Part shown: positions 26,114-33,765 of the stretch, in pieces
Position numbering within the stretch: the first letter of the stretch is position 1
Layout: each line of letters opens with the position of its first letter
Assembly: GCA_964434955.1 (NCBI GenBank)
Contig: CAYSXI010000003.1
Coordinates: forward strand, 28,082-92,081
Reading direction: 5' to 3'
Source: JANQLU01 sp964434955
Lineage (GTDB): Bacteria; Planctomycetota; Planctomycetia; Pirellulales; Pirellulaceae
Length of the DNA: 64,000 nt
Notes under the pieces: model-generated
Seen by the model: the letters and a program-made list of their open reading frames with translations, nothing else
Databases searched by the model: none
What the model was told of the DNA's origin: nothing
Translations under genes and position numbers: made by a program

Positions 26114-26251
26114 AAACGAGATGACGACTTTCTGGGCCCGATGGCATCCAGAAAAATGAGTCTTCAAGATGATGCTTTTTGAAGACTGAAATATTAACCA
26201 ATTCCATGCAACACCCTGATTTGGGTGCAATTGAATTCAGGAGTAGAAGCT

Positions 26252-27802
26252 TTGTTCGACGTAATCCTCGACGAATTAGAAGACGAAGCAACAACACGAG
26301 TCGCAGAACAATCCTTGGTCAACAATGTGGCCGTGGAGGATGATGACGCGATGCCGACGGCCGCTGAGTCGGCCCAAGCAGAACAAGACGTCAAAGACGC
26401 GGAAGAATTGTTTGAAGTTGACGAAAGTGAATCGTGGTCCGATGACCCGGTGAGAATGTACCTGACGCAAATGGGCGAGATTCCCCTTTTGACACGTCAA
26501 GAAGAAATCGCGCTCGCCAAGAAAATTGAAGACACGCGCCGACAATTCCGCACGAAGTTGCTTGAATGCGACTACGTCATGCAGGTTGCTTTCAAGACTT
26601 TGAAACGGGTTCACCGTGGCGAGTTGCCCTTTGACCGAACGGTTCAGGTTTCCGTCACCGACCGACTTGAGAAAGAACAAATCCTGGGGCGGATCCCACA
26701 CAATATCCGGACCCTTGAAGTTCTTCTGAAGCGAAACAAACATGACTTCAAAACGGCGCTTTCAAAGTCAGAATCCAAAACGCGTCGACGCGAGGCCTGG
26801 CAACAGCTTTCTCGTCGCCGACGACGCACGGTCCGCTTGATCGAAGAACTGGGACTGCGAACCCAGAAAATCGAATCGCTGATTCGAACGGTTGAAGAAT
26901 TCAGTATTCGAATCGATGACCTGATTGCACGCATCAAGCGTCACAAGAAAACCAAGAAACCGGCGTCAGAGCGACAGGTCTACGTTGATCAACTTCGCAA
27001 CATCCTGATCGCCTGCCAGGAAACACCGCGAAGTCTTCGAAATCGCGTCCGATTCCTCAAACGCATTTATTCGGAATACCAAAAAGCCAAACGAGCCTTG
27101 TCGGAAGGAAACTTGCGACTGGTTGTTTCGATTGCCAAGAAGTACCGAAATCGTGGACTGAGCTTTCTCGACCTGATTCAGGAAGGCAACGCTGGCCTGA
27201 TGCGAGCGGTCGACAAGTTCGAATACCGCCGAGGTTTCAAGTTCTGCACATACGCGACATGGTGGATTCGCCAAGCGATCACCCGAGCCGTTGCCGACCA
27301 AAGCCGAACGATTCGGATCCCAGTCCACATGGTCGAAACCATGTCACGGGTTCGTACAGTTTCCCGTCAGCTCCTCCAGGAACTCGGTCGTGAGCCGACT
27401 TTGGAAGAGGTTGCCCGTCGGGCAGAAACCACGATTGATGAAGCTCGCCGCGTGCTCGCGATGAGCCGCTATCCCATCAGCCTGGACCGACCTGTCGGCA
27501 ACAGTGAAGACAGTCACTTTGGCGATTTGCTACCGGATGGTGAGGCTGAGAATCCTTCTTTGGGAGCTGCACAGGAAATGCTTCGTGGCCGGATCACGAA
27601 AGTCCTGAAGACCCTTAGCTATCGTGAACGCGAGATTATCAAGCTGCGTTACGGCTTGGGTGACGGCTACAGCTACACCCTTGAAGAAGTCGGTCACATT
27701 TTCAAAGTGACACGCGAGCGGATTCGCCAGATCGAAGCGAAAGCGGTTCGCAAGCTTCAGCAGCCAAGCCGAAGCCAGGAGTTGGTCGGATTTTTGGACT
27801 AA
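26252..27802 (+). CDS. rpoD: RNA polymerase sigma-70 factor, primary (RpoD/SigA) type
   Basis: About 516 residues. Region 1.2 is DDPVRMYLTQMGEIPLLT. Between 1.2 and 2 lies a long basic insert (about residues 90-265) in the position of the non-conserved region. Region 2 is GNLRLVVSIAKKYRNRG to YATWWIRQAITRAV, region 3 follows from IRIPVHMVETM, and region 4.2 is LEEVGHIFKVTRERIRQIE. These are primary-sigma signatures. The usual region 1.1 is not recognisable in the acidic N-terminus. I prefer TTG at 26252 because AGGAG lies eight bases upstream; GTG at 26225 and ATG at 26351 are alternatives. Whether it is the sole housekeeping sigma or a paralogue cannot be decided here. A terminator follows at 27828. 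Confidence 0.92.
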   Translation: MFDVILDELEDEATTRVAEQSLVNNVAVEDDDAMPTAAESAQAEQDVKDAEELFEVDESESWSDDPVRMYLTQMGEIPLLTRQEEIALAKKIEDTRRQFRTKLLECDYVMQVAFKTLKRVHRGELPFDRTVQVSVTDRLEKEQILGRIPHNIRTLEVLLKRNKHDFKTALSKSESKTRRREAWQQLSRRRRRTVRLIEELGLRTQKIESLIRTVEEFSIRIDDLIARIKRHKKTKKPASERQVYVDQLRNILIACQETPRSLRNRVRFLKRIYSEYQKAKRALSEGNLRLVVSIAKKYRNRGLSFLDLIQEGNAGLMRAVDKFEYRRGFKFCTYATWWIRQAITRAVADQSRTIRIPVHMVETMSRVRTVSRQLLQELGREPTLEEVARRAETTIDEARRVLAMSRYPISLDRPVGNSEDSHFGDLLPDGEAENPSLGAAQEMLRGRITKVLKTLSYREREIIKLRYGLGDGYSYTLEEVGHIFKVTRERIRQIEAKAVRKLQQPSRSQELVGFLD

Positions 27803-28155
27803 CGAATCCTTTCAAATTTTGAACCTCAAGCCCGGTTTCGACCGGGCTTTTTTGTTGCGCTATTCGCATTCAAACCCCAATCAATTTTCATTCATGCGTT
27901 CGATGCTTCACAGTGAAAATGTATGCGGATTGACGCTGGAAACCTGCGAACCGCGAATGGTTAACGCCCAGGGAAAAACCAATTGAAAATCGGAAAACGT
28001 TGTAAGAACATCTGTCTCTAGCCGTCCGTAATCTGAGTATTGCCTGGGGGATCACGGTGACGCACCGTCATCGAATCTACTTTGCTGCTCTTTTGAAAAC
28101 GCCCGCAGTATTGAAAGACAGTTTCAGTTTCCGTTTTACTTTGGAGAATTTTCTA
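27803..28155. other. Intergenic region after sigma-70 gene
   Basis: Apart from the terminator at 27828-27853, I see no gene, repeat or RNA in these 353 bases. It should contain the promoter of the cysteine-rich protein gene. Confidence 0.6.
27828..27853 (+). terminator. Rho-independent terminator after sigma-70 gene
   Basis: AAGCCCGGT pairs with ACCGGGCTT around a TTCG tetraloop and is followed by six or more T residues. Confidence 0.95.
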
Positions 28156-28839
28156 ATGCGTTTGATTGCCCACAGTTTGTTGATTTGCGCCATCGCCGGT
28201 TTCGTTTCCGTTGCCAATGCCCAGGAGTGCAAAAACGGTAAGTGTCCTACGACGTTGACCGCGACCAAAACCGTTCAAGACGGTGAATGTAAAGACGGTC
28301 AGTGCCCCATCGAAACCGCAATGGGTCACCTGCCAAAAATGGAATACAAGATCGGTGAAAAAACAACTTGTTGTCCGAAATCCGCCGCGGCCATGGCCAA
28401 GGAATCAGGCTCTGAGATGACATTTGTCGTTGCCAAGAAAGAATTCCAAAACAAGGAAAAAGCTTACACGCACCTCGTCGAAACGACCGAGAAGTTCGTC
28501 AAGACTTTCGGAACTCCTTGCAAATGCGAAGTCAGCAAGACGACGACCATCGCTGGCAAGTCTTGCTCTTGCCCGATCGAAACTGCCAAGCGCACCAAGC
28601 TGGTTTCGACGGCCATGGACAGTGTCAAAATGAGCTACAAAGTTGGCGAAAAGACTTGTGACTGCCCACTGAAAGCAGCTTCCCTCGCGAAGGCATCTGG
28701 CGACAACAAAGAATTCGTTGTTGGCAAAGAGTGCACGACTTGCGAAATGACGGCCCGCTTGAACCTGGCCCGCGCCAAGTACAAGGCAGCGGTCACGGCA
28801 TTGGCGAAAGCAGAACCCAAAAAAGAAGTCAAGAAATAA
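28156..28839 (+). CDS. Secreted cysteine-rich protein with an internal duplication
   Basis: A 227-residue protein with a signal peptide (residues 1-22, ending ANA). The mature N-terminus has two copies of ECKxGxCP (25-31 and 45-51). Two longer repeats follow: residues 50-97 and 139-193 share CPIETA, then M-x-YKxGEKT, a Cys pair followed by P, AAxxAKxSG and FVV. Fifteen or so cysteines occur, many as CxC, CC or CxxC. This suits metal binding or a disulfide-rich periplasmic fold; I know no characterised homologue. GGAG lies eight bases before the ATG at 28156; an upstream in-frame GTG would destroy the signal peptide. Monocistronic, with a terminator at 28865. Confidence 0.8.
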   Translation: MRLIAHSLLICAIAGFVSVANAQECKNGKCPTTLTATKTVQDGECKDGQCPIETAMGHLPKMEYKIGEKTTCCPKSAAAMAKESGSEMTFVVAKKEFQNKEKAYTHLVETTEKFVKTFGTPCKCEVSKTTTIAGKSCSCPIETAKRTKLVSTAMDSVKMSYKVGEKTCDCPLKAASLAKASGDNKEFVVGKECTTCEMTARLNLARAKYKAAVTALAKAEPKKEVKK

Positions 28840-28864
28840 ACGGTTTGCTTAGCTCGAACTCCCA

Positions 28865-28896
28865 AGAGGCGAAGTGAATTTTCACTTCGCCTTTTT
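28865..28896 (+). terminator. Rho-independent terminator after the cysteine-rich protein gene
   Basis: GGCGAAGTGAA and TTCACTTCGCC form an 11-bp stem around a tiny loop and run into five T residues. Confidence 0.9.
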
Positions 28897-29025
28897 CTGT
28901 TTTGTTTCCTGAGAATTGCGTTCTAAACGGCAAAATTTGCAGCGAATTTGGCTTGCCGATATACTGGAAAGCTGCGAAAAATCGGCCTTTCCGATTGGAC
29001 GCCGCCTCTTCACTAGGAAACAACC

Positions 29026-30507
29026 ATGCTGATCATTCCTGGAAACCGCGCCAAGGATCTGTGCGACCCCCATCTTTCCGCGACGCGCCGTGACCTGCTT
29101 CGAGTCGGAGGATCGGCAATCATGGGCCTGAGCCTGGGGAGCATGCTTTCTCTCCAATCGGCAGCCGCCAATGAAACCGACGCGGAAAAGAAGAAGCATG
29201 GTCCCGGATGGGGAAAAGCAAAAAGCGTGATCATGCTTTACCTGCAAGGCGGCCCCAGCCACTTGGATTTATGGGACCCCAAGGACAACGTTCCGGACAA
29301 TGTCCGCAGCAAATTCAAACGAATCAAATCCAAAGTTTCCGGGATGGATGTTACCGAACTGCTTCCCAAGATTGCGACGGTAACGGACAAGCTAACGATG
29401 ATTCGATCGATGAGTTACACGCCGGTTGGCCTCTTCAACCACACGGCGGCGATCTACCAAATGCATACCGGCTACACGGCTGACAAAGTCAGTCCATCGG
29501 GTCAACTTGAACCACCCACCCCCAAAGATTTTCCGAACTTTGGCTCGAATATCGTGCGGCTCAAGCCGCCGACCGAGCCCATGCTTCCCTTCGTGATGAT
29601 GCCACGTCCTCTTCAGGAAAGTAACGTGGTCAACAAGTCGGGCACGGCTGGATTCCTGGGTCGCGCTTACGATCCGTATTATCTGTTCCCGGGTGGGGAC
29701 GATATGAACATGAAAAAGATGGACAAGATCAACGTCGAGGATTTGAAGCTTCGTAGCGACATTTCGCAGGGCCGACTTGCCCGCCGCGCCAAACTTCGTG
29801 ACATCCTCAACAAGGGAATGCCCAACATCGAAAAAGCGGTCAAGAAGTATGACTTGGATTCGTATTACGAAACCGCGATCAACCTGATCAGCAGTGGACG
29901 GGCCCGGGATGCTTTCGATCTGACCAAGGAAAAGGATTCGACGCGAGAGAAGTACGGGCGTAACACGTTTGGACAATGCTGCTTACTTGCCCGACGCCTG
30001 GTGGAAGCAGGCACGCGGGTCGTCGAGGTAATCTGGCCGAAAGTGGCGAACTCGGACAACCATTCCTGGGACGTCCACAAGGACTTGAGCAAACGAATGA
30101 AGAACCAGGCGGCACCGATGCTGGACGCCGGAGTTTCGGCTTTGATTGCCGACTTGGACGAGCGAGGGCTCCTGGATGAAACCCTGGTTGTTTGCGTCGG
30201 GGAATTTGGGCGGAGCCCGCAACGTGGCGTCAGCACGTCAGGAAATGACAACTCCGATGACGGCCGCGATCACTGGCCCTATTGTTACACGTCGCTTGTG
30301 GCGGGAGCCGGGATCAAGAAAGGATTCGTCTACGGAAAAAGCGACAAGACGGCGTCCGCACCTTTGGAAAACCCCGTTCATCCGACGCAGCTCCTGGCAA
30401 CGATTTATCACAGCGTGGGAATCGATCCTGAAACCATCGTTTTCAATCACCTCAACCAGCCGCGTGAATTGGTCAAGGCGCAAGCAGTCACCGGATTGTT
30501 CAGCTGA
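29026..30507 (+). CDS. DUF1501 domain-containing protein
   Basis: A 493-residue protein of the DUF1501 family, related in fold to sulfatases and alkaline phosphatases. The N-terminus has a Tat-like signal (TRRDLLRVGGSAIMGLSLG, residues 20-38). Family blocks follow: MLYLQGGPSHLDLWDPK, VTELLPKIA, RSMSYTPVGLFNHTAA, NTFGQCCLLARRLVEAG, DNHSWDVHKDL, VVCVGEFGRSP and GRDHWPYCYT, which supply the likely metal ligands. DUF1501 genes in planctomycetes usually sit beside a DUF1549/DUF1553 cytochrome-like partner; none is adjacent here. Substrate unknown. Confidence 0.93.
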   Translation: MLIIPGNRAKDLCDPHLSATRRDLLRVGGSAIMGLSLGSMLSLQSAAANETDAEKKKHGPGWGKAKSVIMLYLQGGPSHLDLWDPKDNVPDNVRSKFKRIKSKVSGMDVTELLPKIATVTDKLTMIRSMSYTPVGLFNHTAAIYQMHTGYTADKVSPSGQLEPPTPKDFPNFGSNIVRLKPPTEPMLPFVMMPRPLQESNVVNKSGTAGFLGRAYDPYYLFPGGDDMNMKKMDKINVEDLKLRSDISQGRLARRAKLRDILNKGMPNIEKAVKKYDLDSYYETAINLISSGRARDAFDLTKEKDSTREKYGRNTFGQCCLLARRLVEAGTRVVEVIWPKVANSDNHSWDVHKDLSKRMKNQAAPMLDAGVSALIADLDERGLLDETLVVCVGEFGRSPQRGVSTSGNDNSDDGRDHWPYCYTSLVAGAGIKKGFVYGKSDKTASAPLENPVHPTQLLATIYHSVGIDPETIVFNHLNQPRELVKAQAVTGLFS

Positions 30508-30530
30508 GTGACTCGCTTTCCATGAGTCGT

Positions 30531-30962
30531 TTAAGACCAGGTTTCGACTTCGACGTTTCGTTGACGTCGCGAAAACTTGGGAGTCGGAAGTTTCGAGGAT
30601 TTCTCATCGCACACGCGGAGTGAACGGTGCAGCAAGTTGACTTGCGCTGGGGTGCAGATTTCCTTTTCCACCAGGATCTCGGAAACGGTTTGACGCGACG
30701 CATCTTGCAGCAAGTCCAGCATCTGACATTCGGATTCGCACAAGATTCCTTCCTGTTGGGCTGCCTCCGAGAACGTCATTTCCGGATTTTCGACTTGGCA
30801 CTCGAGAATCCGTCGGGCATGCAACGTCGAAATCATGTTGTTGCGAAGGGCAACTGACATTTCACTGGGCCGGCTCGACTCGAATTGTCGGACGACTTCG
30901 ATGAATTGATCCCGGCTGAGGATTTCGTTGTCCAATAGTTTGATAGCTAGGTTGAGACCCAT
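30531..30962 (-). CDS. Hypothetical protein, helical
   Basis: A 143-residue soluble protein of short helices with no signal peptide. Segments such as LSRDQFIEVVRQF, MISTLHARRILECQ and VSEILVEKEICTPAQVNLLHR resemble the helical segment at the N-terminus of planctomycete kinases, including the one at 20978, where ITDTIF-like and LLTNWQLTRLLDG elements occur. This resemblance is by eye only. The start at 30962 has GGAGG five bases upstream. It is convergent with the DUF1501 gene. Confidence 0.65.
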   Translation of the reverse strand: MGLNLAIKLLDNEILSRDQFIEVVRQFESSRPSEMSVALRNNMISTLHARRILECQVENPEMTFSEAAQQEGILCESECQMLDLLQDASRQTVSEILVEKEICTPAQVNLLHRSLRVCDEKSSKLPTPKFSRRQRNVEVETWS

Positions 30963-31327
30963 GCTCGCCTCCAAACGTACGCTGGTTAGGGGATGTTTGC
31001 GTCTCTAAATCTAGGGCGCGGATTCTGTTATGCATGATTTTTTTCCCGATTCTGCAACTCTCGGGACGCCGATTTCTTGTCGAATCAGCGGGTGATTTCC
31101 AAGGCGCTGCGGACCATCGGCTTGGGCTTTCGGTTCTGCGGGTTGGAACGGTCATTAGGGCGCCGGCCGTTTCGAAGTTTCACCGTCTTCCTTTTCACCG
31201 CGATTCGCGCTTGAACGTATCCTATTTTTTCTCATCGATTCCCTGATCCGGGGGAGAGGTTCCCTGATCCGGGGAATAAGAATTCGAACCATCTTTTCTA
31301 AGAATTCAGTTTTTTGAGGTAGTAGCG
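30963..31327. other. Divergent intergenic region upstream of the TadE cassette
   Basis: This 365-base gap lies between the leftward 143-aa gene and the rightward HAMP/TadE cassette. Its right end carries two sets of direct repeats (described separately). I see no gene or RNA structure in it. Confidence 0.6.
31239..31307. promoter_or_regulatory. Two pairs of direct repeats at helical-turn spacing, candidate operator
   Basis: TTCCCTGATCCGGGG occurs at 31239-31253 and 31260-31274 (period 21). TAAGAATTC occurs at 31277-31285 and 31299-31307 (period 22). Both periods are close to two DNA turns, so proteins could bind on one face. The set ends 20 bases before the first gene of the cassette. Function is inferred from position and spacing only. 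Confidence 0.5.
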
Positions 31328-31795
31328 ATGCAACATAAGCGACGCCAACACTTTATCGATTCGCACGTTCAAGGCGCACTGCTTCGCCGCATAATGATCC
31401 ATTGGCTGACGTTCTTTGTTGTCGCCTGCTCGTCGGTCGTGATACTGAAAACACTTCTTGGCGATCCAAGCGAGCCGATCATGGATCGTCTTGTCGCCGA
31501 ATCGGGCCAATTCGTATTCATGGCCATCATTCTGATTTCCCTGTTTCCTGCATTCATGCTCGACACCATTCGATTCAGTAATCGATTCGTCGGCCCGGTT
31601 GCAAGACTTAAACGCGTGATGCGTGAACTGACAACTCAGGATGAAGTCGAAGTCGTCAAGTTTCGTGACTCTGATTTCTGGGCTGACGTCGCCAACGATT
31701 TCAATAAAGCTGCGGATCTCGTCCGTCAACAAAGAGAAGAAATCCAAGAGTTGAAGAAGCAACTGAAGCAACAGGAAGAATCCGTCTCCAACTAG
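31328..31795 (+). CDS. HAMP-like membrane protein with C-terminal coiled coil
   Basis: A 155-residue protein. Two transmembrane helices lie at about residues 23-43 and 62-82. They are followed by a HAMP-like segment (FVGPVARLKRVMRELTTQDE) and a coiled coil (about 122-150, QQREEIQELKKQLKQQEES). There is no kinase or methyl-accepting domain, so it could pass on a membrane signal only by binding a partner. It is the first gene of a cassette with two TadE-like genes and a VWA gene; the gap to the next gene is 25 bases. Confidence 0.78.
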   Translation: MQHKRRQHFIDSHVQGALLRRIMIHWLTFFVVACSSVVILKTLLGDPSEPIMDRLVAESGQFVFMAIILISLFPAFMLDTIRFSNRFVGPVARLKRVMRELTTQDEVEVVKFRDSDFWADVANDFNKAADLVRQQREEIQELKKQLKQQEESVSN

Positions 31796-31820
31796 TTCTT
31801 CCATTCCTTTGAGATTCTCT

Positions 31821-32231
31821 ATGTCCCGCACCCGAAGAAAACCGACTGCCTGCCGACGAAAAGGTGGAGCGGTTGTTGAATTAACTGTCTGCCTGCCAAT
31901 CATCGCCCTGGTGGTATTCGGAGCGATCGAAGCGGCCGGCATGATCTTTCTCAAACAGGCTTTGGTGCAAACGGCTTACGAGGCCGCCAAGGTTTCCACT
32001 GAGCGACAGGGCACCGAAGCGGGAGCTCGAAATGCGGCAGCCCAGGTTACCGACGGAAGAAAACTGAAGAATGTCAAAGTCGAGTTTGTCCCCAGCGATC
32101 TTACGAAAGTGAAACGCGGAGAAAAAATCCGCGTCATCGTCAGCGCACCCGCAGACGAGAACTCCCTGATCAAATTCGGATTCTATCGGGGGCGAACCCT
32201 ATCGGTGGAAGCCGTGATGCAAAAAGAGTAG
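31821..32231 (+). CDS. TadE-like pseudopilin family protein
   Basis: A 136-residue protein with the TadE/TadG N-terminal pattern: a basic start (RTRRKPTACRRKG) and then GGAVVELTVCLPIIALVVFG, where the Glu in the VEL motif is the hallmark of type IVb pilin-like proteins. A single transmembrane helix (about 19-42) is followed by an extracytoplasmic alpha/beta domain. Such minor pseudopilins support Flp/Tad pili. The ATG at 31821 is preferred to a TTG 12 bases earlier. It is 21 bases from the VWA gene. Confidence 0.85.
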   Translation: MSRTRRKPTACRRKGGAVVELTVCLPIIALVVFGAIEAAGMIFLKQALVQTAYEAAKVSTERQGTEAGARNAAAQVTDGRKLKNVKVEFVPSDLTKVKRGEKIRVIVSAPADENSLIKFGFYRGRTLSVEAVMQKE

Positions 32232-32252
32232 CCGAGTACACCACCTCTGAGC

Positions 32253-33287
32253 ATGACCATGACCCAAAGTATGAAATTGCGAATTCGCCGCGGGGCCATG
32301 CTGCCCCTGATCGCCGTTTGTTTGATCATCCTGTTTGTCGCGGCGGCTCTCGCCATCGATATCGCGAGAGTCCATGTCACGCGCGCTGAGCTTCGTACCG
32401 CTACGGATGCGGCAGCTCAAGCGGCCGCGGAAACGCTAAGTCGAAAGCAGAACAAAAGTGATGCTTTGCTCGCGGCCAAAGACCTGGCTGAGTCCAACCT
32501 GGTCGCAGGTAAGCCTTTACAACTACGCGACCAAAATGTCGTGTTCGGTCGAAGTTCACCTCAAGCGGATGGTAGTTTTCTGTTTGCCGAAAGTGAAGAC
32601 CGGATCAATTCCGTTCGCGTGATCGGCCAACGTACCAAAGGTTCATTGTCCGGCCCCGTCCACTTGATGTTTGGACCGGTTTTTGGCGTCAAAGAGTTTG
32701 AACCGGTTCAAGTATGCACGGCAACCCGTTTGGACCGTGACATCGCACTCGTTCTCGATGTTTCGGGGTCGATGCGTTCGTTTGGCCGTTTCGATGCATT
32801 AAAAAATGCCGTCTCGGTTTTCCTTTCCGAGATTCAGAAAACCCCGGACGAAGAACTGGTTTCGCTGTCGGTTTACAGCTCCAGCGCGAGAAAGCTGGTT
32901 CCAATTACCAATGACATGAGTCTGATCGATCGTCAACTGAGACGGCAACGAGCGTCCGGAACAACCGCCATCGGAGAAGGACTGCGAGTCGGGCTGGGCT
33001 CTGTCAAAAACGATCCAAGATCGCGCGAACTGGCTGAAAAAACGGTGATCGTGATGACCGATGGAAATCACAACCGCGGCATCAGCCCGTTGACGATCGC
33101 GGCACAAGCCAAGCGAGACAAGATTACGGTTCATACGATTACGTTCAGCCAAGGCGCGAACCAGTCGCTGATGCGGCAGGTTGCCCAACAAACCGGCGGA
33201 ATTCATCTTCATGCGAATAGCAATCGCGAGTTGGTCGAAGTGTTCAAAGAGATTGCCGCCCAATTGCCTGTCTTGATTACGGAGTAG
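32253..33287 (+). CDS. TadG-like protein with von Willebrand factor A domain
   Basis: A 344-residue protein. The N-terminus is TadG-like: RRGAMLPLIAVCLIILFVAA as a single membrane helix, followed by the DIARVHVTRAELRTATDAAA block. The VWA domain begins near residue 165 with a full MIDAS start (VLDVSGSMRSF), then SGTTAIGEGL and VIVMTDGNHN, giving the DxSxS, T and D metal ligands. It would face the periplasm and bind a partner through a metal ion. It is flanked by TadE-like genes with gaps of 21 and 4 bases, so all are co-transcribed. Confidence 0.9.
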   Translation: MTMTQSMKLRIRRGAMLPLIAVCLIILFVAAALAIDIARVHVTRAELRTATDAAAQAAAETLSRKQNKSDALLAAKDLAESNLVAGKPLQLRDQNVVFGRSSPQADGSFLFAESEDRINSVRVIGQRTKGSLSGPVHLMFGPVFGVKEFEPVQVCTATRLDRDIALVLDVSGSMRSFGRFDALKNAVSVFLSEIQKTPDEELVSLSVYSSSARKLVPITNDMSLIDRQLRRQRASGTTAIGEGLRVGLGSVKNDPRSRELAEKTVIVMTDGNHNRGISPLTIAAQAKRDKITVHTITFSQGANQSLMRQVAQQTGGIHLHANSNRELVEVFKEIAAQLPVLITE

Positions 33288-33291
33288 CCCA

Positions 33292-33705
33292 ATGAATTCA
33301 CTTCGATCAGCACGGCGAAGAAACAATCGTCGAAAAGCGGCCACGGCCGTTGAAATCGCGATCTGCCTGCCGGTACTCGTTCTGCTGTTGTTTGCAGGCT
33401 ATGAATTGGGGCGCGCCAACATGTTGCACCACGCGACGGAATCGGCCGCTTACGAAGGGGCTCGCGTTGGTATTGTTCCGGGGGCCAATAAGGAAAAAAT
33501 CGAAGAAGCAGCCAAGTTTGTCCTTCAAAGTGTTGGCGCACGAGATGCAGAAATCATCGTGACACCAAGCGTCATCGAAAAGGACACGGCCAAAGTCAAA
33601 GTGCTGATTCGCGTGCCGATGAAATCCAATTCCGTCCTCGCGCCCTTCTTTACGAAGGAGACGGTTTTTGAAGGACAATGCGAAATGACCCGCGAAGTTT
33701 TCTAG
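33292..33705 (+). CDS. TadE-like pseudopilin family protein (second copy)
   Basis: A 137-residue protein with a basic N-terminus (SARRRNNRRKAAT) followed by AVEIAICLPVLVLLLFAGYELG, again with Glu at the TadE position. One membrane helix (about 20-40) precedes the ESAAYEGARVG block and an alpha/beta domain. It lies four bases after the VWA gene and is the last gene of the cassette. No tad ATPase, inner-membrane platform or secretin is in the window, so any pilus machinery is encoded elsewhere. Confidence 0.85.
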   Translation: MNSLRSARRRNNRRKAATAVEIAICLPVLVLLLFAGYELGRANMLHHATESAAYEGARVGIVPGANKEKIEEAAKFVLQSVGARDAEIIVTPSVIEKDTAKVKVLIRVPMKSNSVLAPFFTKETVFEGQCEMTREVF

Positions 33706-33728
33706 GCGCTCTGGTGTCGGCGTTCACC

Positions 33729-33764
33729 GTCGATTGGTGAACCGAAGTCGATTGGTGAACCGAA
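33729..33764. repeat. 18-bp perfect tandem repeat, two copies
   Basis: GTCGATTGGTGAACCGAA occurs twice in direct succession, filling most of the 60-base gap between the convergent TadE-like gene and glgC, and ending one base from the glgC stop codon. Confidence 0.9.
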
Positions 33765-33765
33765 C

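Larger units (their letters stand above)
25186..26251. other. Long intergenic region before the sigma-70 gene; three short tandem repeats
   Basis: This is a 1,066-base gap with no supported gene. Short open frames occur (the longest on the minus strand at 25690-26097) but resemble nothing and cross the repeats. Three unrelated tandem duplications lie at 25533, 25895 and 26079. The region just before 26252 must contain the promoter and leader of the sigma factor gene. Confidence 0.65.
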
